58,457 nucleotides of DNA from Ornithinicoccus halotolerans (GTDB taxonomy: Bacteria; Actinomycetota; Actinomycetes; Actinomycetales; Dermatophilaceae). The notes beneath the pieces were generated by a model that was not told where the DNA came from, searched no databases, and worked only from the letters and a program-made list of their open reading frames with translations. Location of the stretch: the NCBI RefSeq assembly GCF_009602535.1, contig NZ_WIQI01000011.1, positions 1-58,457 on the forward strand, written 5' to 3'. This document shows, in pieces, positions 56,603 through 58,457 of the stretch (the stretch's first letter is position 1; each line of letters starts with the position of its first letter). The translations under genes were made by a program, and so were the position numbers.

Positions 56603-58457
56603 TCAACTGGCAGGGCGGAGAGTCACCCGCCTCGCCTCGTCGAGCCCGGCGACGCGTTCGGGGACGCACGTCAGCAGCAGCACCTGGGCGTCGCTGGAGG
56701 CCGCCCCGAGGACCCGCACGATGTCGGCGAGCCGCTCGGGGTCCGTGAAGCCCAGCGCGTCGTCCAGCACCACCGGCACCCCCTCGGTCTGGTCGACCAG
56801 GCCCGCCACGGCCAGCCGGCACAGCACGCCGAGCTGCTCCTGGGCGCCGCCGGACAGCTGCTCGACGGGGACCCGCACGCCGTCCAGCACCCGGGCGACG
56901 ATGTGCAGGTCGTCGGCCACCTCCACGGCGAACCTGTCCCCGTAGACCTCCCGGCCGAGGGCCTCGACCGCAGCGGTGTAGGGGCGGGCGTAGGCCTGCT
57001 GCGCCGACTCGCGGTGGCGTAGCAGCGTGGCGCGCAGCTGGCGCACCGCCCGGGCACGGCGCGAGACCGAGTCCAGCTCCTGCCGCGCGTGCTCGAGGTC
57101 GGCGAGGGCCCGATCCAACTGCTCCTGGCGCCCCTCTCCCAGGACCAGCTCCAGCTGCCCGGCGAGCCGGTCACGCTCACCCCGCACCTCCTGGACGTGC
57201 CGATCGTGGCGCTCCAGCTCCTCCCGCGCCTGTTCCAGCTCGCCGGCGGCGTCGCCCGCGCCGGACTCCACGGCGTGGCGGCGGGCCTCGTGCGCCCGCG
57301 CGTGCGCCTCCCGGACAGCCGCGCGTGCCTGCTCCAGCGCGGTGTGCAGCAGCTCGTCGTCGCGCTCCCGCCGGGCCTCCGCCAGCTCCGTGCGGCACTC
57401 ATCGCGCTGGGCAGTGCACTGTTCCAGCAGCGTGCGGGTGCGGGCGACGGCGAGCTCGAGTGAGGAACGTCGCTGCAGGACCTCCTGCAGGGCCGCGTCC
57501 GCCTCCTGTCGCGCACGCCGCACGCGCCGCTCCTCGCTCCGCACCGCGCGCACCAGGTCCAGCGCCTGCTGCGGGTCCGGCTCGCCGTCCGTGCCGTGGG
57601 CCTCCCCCAGCTCCCGCTCCAGCGCGGCAGCCTCCCGTGCCAGCTCGGCGCGCCGCTCCTGGCCGAGCACGGGGCCCGCGGTCAGCGCGGTGATCCGGCG
57701 CTGCAACCGGTCCAGCTCCTCGGTGGCCTGCTGCCGCTCGGCCGCGGCGTCGGCGAGCCGCCCGACCGTGTCGACACCGGCGTCCCGCAGCAGGGCGGCC
57801 AGCCGGCCGCGAGCATGCTCCACGCGGGTGGCGCAGGCGCGCTCGCTGTCGCCCGCCCGCAGCACCATCCGCAGCGACCCAGGAACTTCCACCACGGTGT
57901 CGGCGTCGAGCACCCGCTCGGCCGGTGTGCCCTCCGTCACCCTGACCTGCTCCCCGGCAACCGTCGCCACCAGCTCGCCGGCCAGCGTCTCCAGCCGCCA
58001 CCGGGCCGCGGACTCGCGCGCCTGCTCCTCGAGCAGCGCGATCTCCTGCGCGAGGAGGCGGGCCTGCTCGCAGCGCTCTCGGGTCGCCGTGGCCACCGAG
58101 GCGAGGCGCTCCCGCGCCACCGCCTGCTGCTCCTGCAGCTGCTCCAGCTCCGCCACGGCCTGCGCGTCGGTGTGCAGCGCCTGCGTCACCGCGTGCCACC
58201 GCTGCCGCGCGCGGGCCCGCTCCTCGGTCGCCTCGGCCTGCCCGGCCCGCTCGGTGACGTCCTCCTCGTCGCGGCGGGCACCGTCGGCGGCTGCCCGGGC
58301 GGCGGTGAGCTCGCGCTCCTGCTCCCCCAGCCGCTGCTCGGCCTCAGCGAGCTGCTCCGCGGCGCGGGCCGCACGGTCGGCGAGGAGGTCGGCCCGGTCG
58401 ACCATCGCGGTCTCCGACGGCATCTCGATATAGACCGTCCGGCACTTTCGTCGCAGC
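56603..58457 (-). CDS. SbcC/YhaN-like coiled-coil ATPase, 5' part beyond the window
   Basis: The frame is open to the right edge, so at least the N-terminal Walker A part lies outside; an internal ATG at 58423 is not likely to be the true start. About 500 visible residues are Ala/Arg/Glu-rich coiled coil. Near the C-terminus are the ABC signature QLSGGAQEQLGVLCRLAVA and the Walker B VPVVLDDALGFTDPERL, then a D-loop and the switch region LLLTCVPERV. This is the layout of SbcC/Rad50-like proteins, in particular YhaN-type ATPases that pair with a small metallophosphoesterase for DNA processing. The partner would be expected to the right. Confidence 0.85.
   Translation of the reverse strand, partial: LRRKCRTVYIEMPSETAMVDRADLLADRAARAAEQLAEAEQRLGEQERELTAARAAADGARRDEEDVTERAGQAEATEERARARQRWHAVTQALHTDAQAVAELEQLQEQQAVARERLASVATATRERCEQARLLAQEIALLEEQARESAARWRLETLAGELVATVAGEQVRVTEGTPAERVLDADTVVEVPGSLRMVLRAGDSERACATRVEHARGRLAALLRDAGVDTVGRLADAAAERQQATEELDRLQRRITALTAGPVLGQERRAELAREAAALERELGEAHGTDGEPDPQQALDLVRAVRSEERRVRRARQEADAALQEVLQRRSSLELAVARTRTLLEQCTAQRDECRTELAEARRERDDELLHTALEQARAAVREAHARAHEARRHAVESGAGDAAGELEQAREELERHDRHVQEVRGERDRLAGQLELVLGEGRQEQLDRALADLEHARQELDSVSRRARAVRQLRATLLRHRESAQQAYARPYTAAVEALGREVYGDRFAVEVADDLHIVARVLDGVRVPVEQLSGGAQEQLGVLCRLAVAGLVDQTEGVPVVLDDALGFTDPERLADIVRVLGAASSDAQVLLLTCVPERVAGLDEARRVTLRPAS

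Noticed and set aside
57027-58433. Rightward serine/arginine-rich frame of 468 codons opposite the SbcC-like gene
   Set aside because: Antisense of an Ala/Glu/Arg-rich coiled coil gives Ser/Arg-rich sequence; no domain and no ribosome site.
1-58457. CRISPR array, insertion sequence or prophage genes
   Set aside because: No regularly spaced repeats, no transposase or integrase domain and no phage structural gene were seen anywhere in the window.

Overview
The window is high-GC actinobacterial DNA. Gene density is high, GTG starts and 4-base stop/start overlaps (GTGA or ATGA) are common, and the gene types present (SAF-domain protein before mscL, ECF sigma with RskA-type anti-sigma, class F sortase, SpoIIE/STAS/RsbW partner switching) suggest a soil or rock actinobacterium, possibly Geodermatophilaceae (Blastococcus/Geodermatophilus-like). 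That placement is inference from gene content only; no marker gene is present.

Left part (1-10.8 kb), probably core: the end of a SAF-domain gene, mscL, then a leftward three-gene unit (MFS transporter, helicase with a C-terminal nuclease-like domain, 86-aa protein). A short remnant of a cytochrome bd subunit I gene follows. Next is a tight leftward operon of GAF-SpoIIE phosphatase, cellulose-synthase-like glycosyltransferase with a 160-residue insert, STAS protein and RsbW-like kinase: a partner-switching module fused genetically to an exopolysaccharide synthase.

10.8-14.7 kb, integration hot spot: tRNA-Arg(CCT), whose last 40 bases are repeated perfectly 1.6 kb downstream and imperfectly 2.2 kb further on. 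Between the copies lie a sugar isomerase/epimerase gene, a broken TetR fragment, a DoxX gene and a MerR regulator with a small CC-motif protein behind a MerR-type promoter.

14.7-21.7 kb: a sugar-acid catabolic unit (ABC importer of the MalEFG type, enolase-superfamily dehydratase, lactonase-like amidohydrolase, SDR) with a FadR-type regulator, resembling the non-phosphorylating L-fucose/aldonate route.

21.8-26.7 kb: FadR-type regulator, CaiB/BaiF CoA transferase, a solute-binding-protein-like protein without a signal peptide, enoyl-CoA hydratase and a metallo-beta-lactamase-fold protein in one rightward operon.

26.8-32.9 kb: potassium channel, flavodoxin-like protein, CHRD surface protein, class F sortase, RskA/SigK pair, asparaginase.

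32.9-56.3 kb: a large catabolic region: class III aminotransferase, CoA transferase and crotonase, SDR, arylmalonate-decarboxylase/maleate-isomerase-like protein, polysaccharide-deacetylase-like protein, epimerase, M29/NicX-like protein, a complete TRAP transporter, cyclase-family hydrolase, FadR-type regulator, two amino-acid-oxidase-type flavoproteins, a complete Tct transporter, aldehyde dehydrogenase, and a D-2-hydroxyacid dehydrogenase with Fe-S and CCG domains. A palindrome of the form TGGT-N3-ACCA recurs at the control regions of most of these units, including over the start of the regulator gene, which argues that they form one regulon. Transporter types and enzymes point to an amino or hydroxy carboxylic acid, taken up by two routes, oxidised and activated to CoA thioesters; the actual substrate cannot be read from the sequence.

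The right edge cuts a leftward SbcC/YhaN-like ATPase gene.
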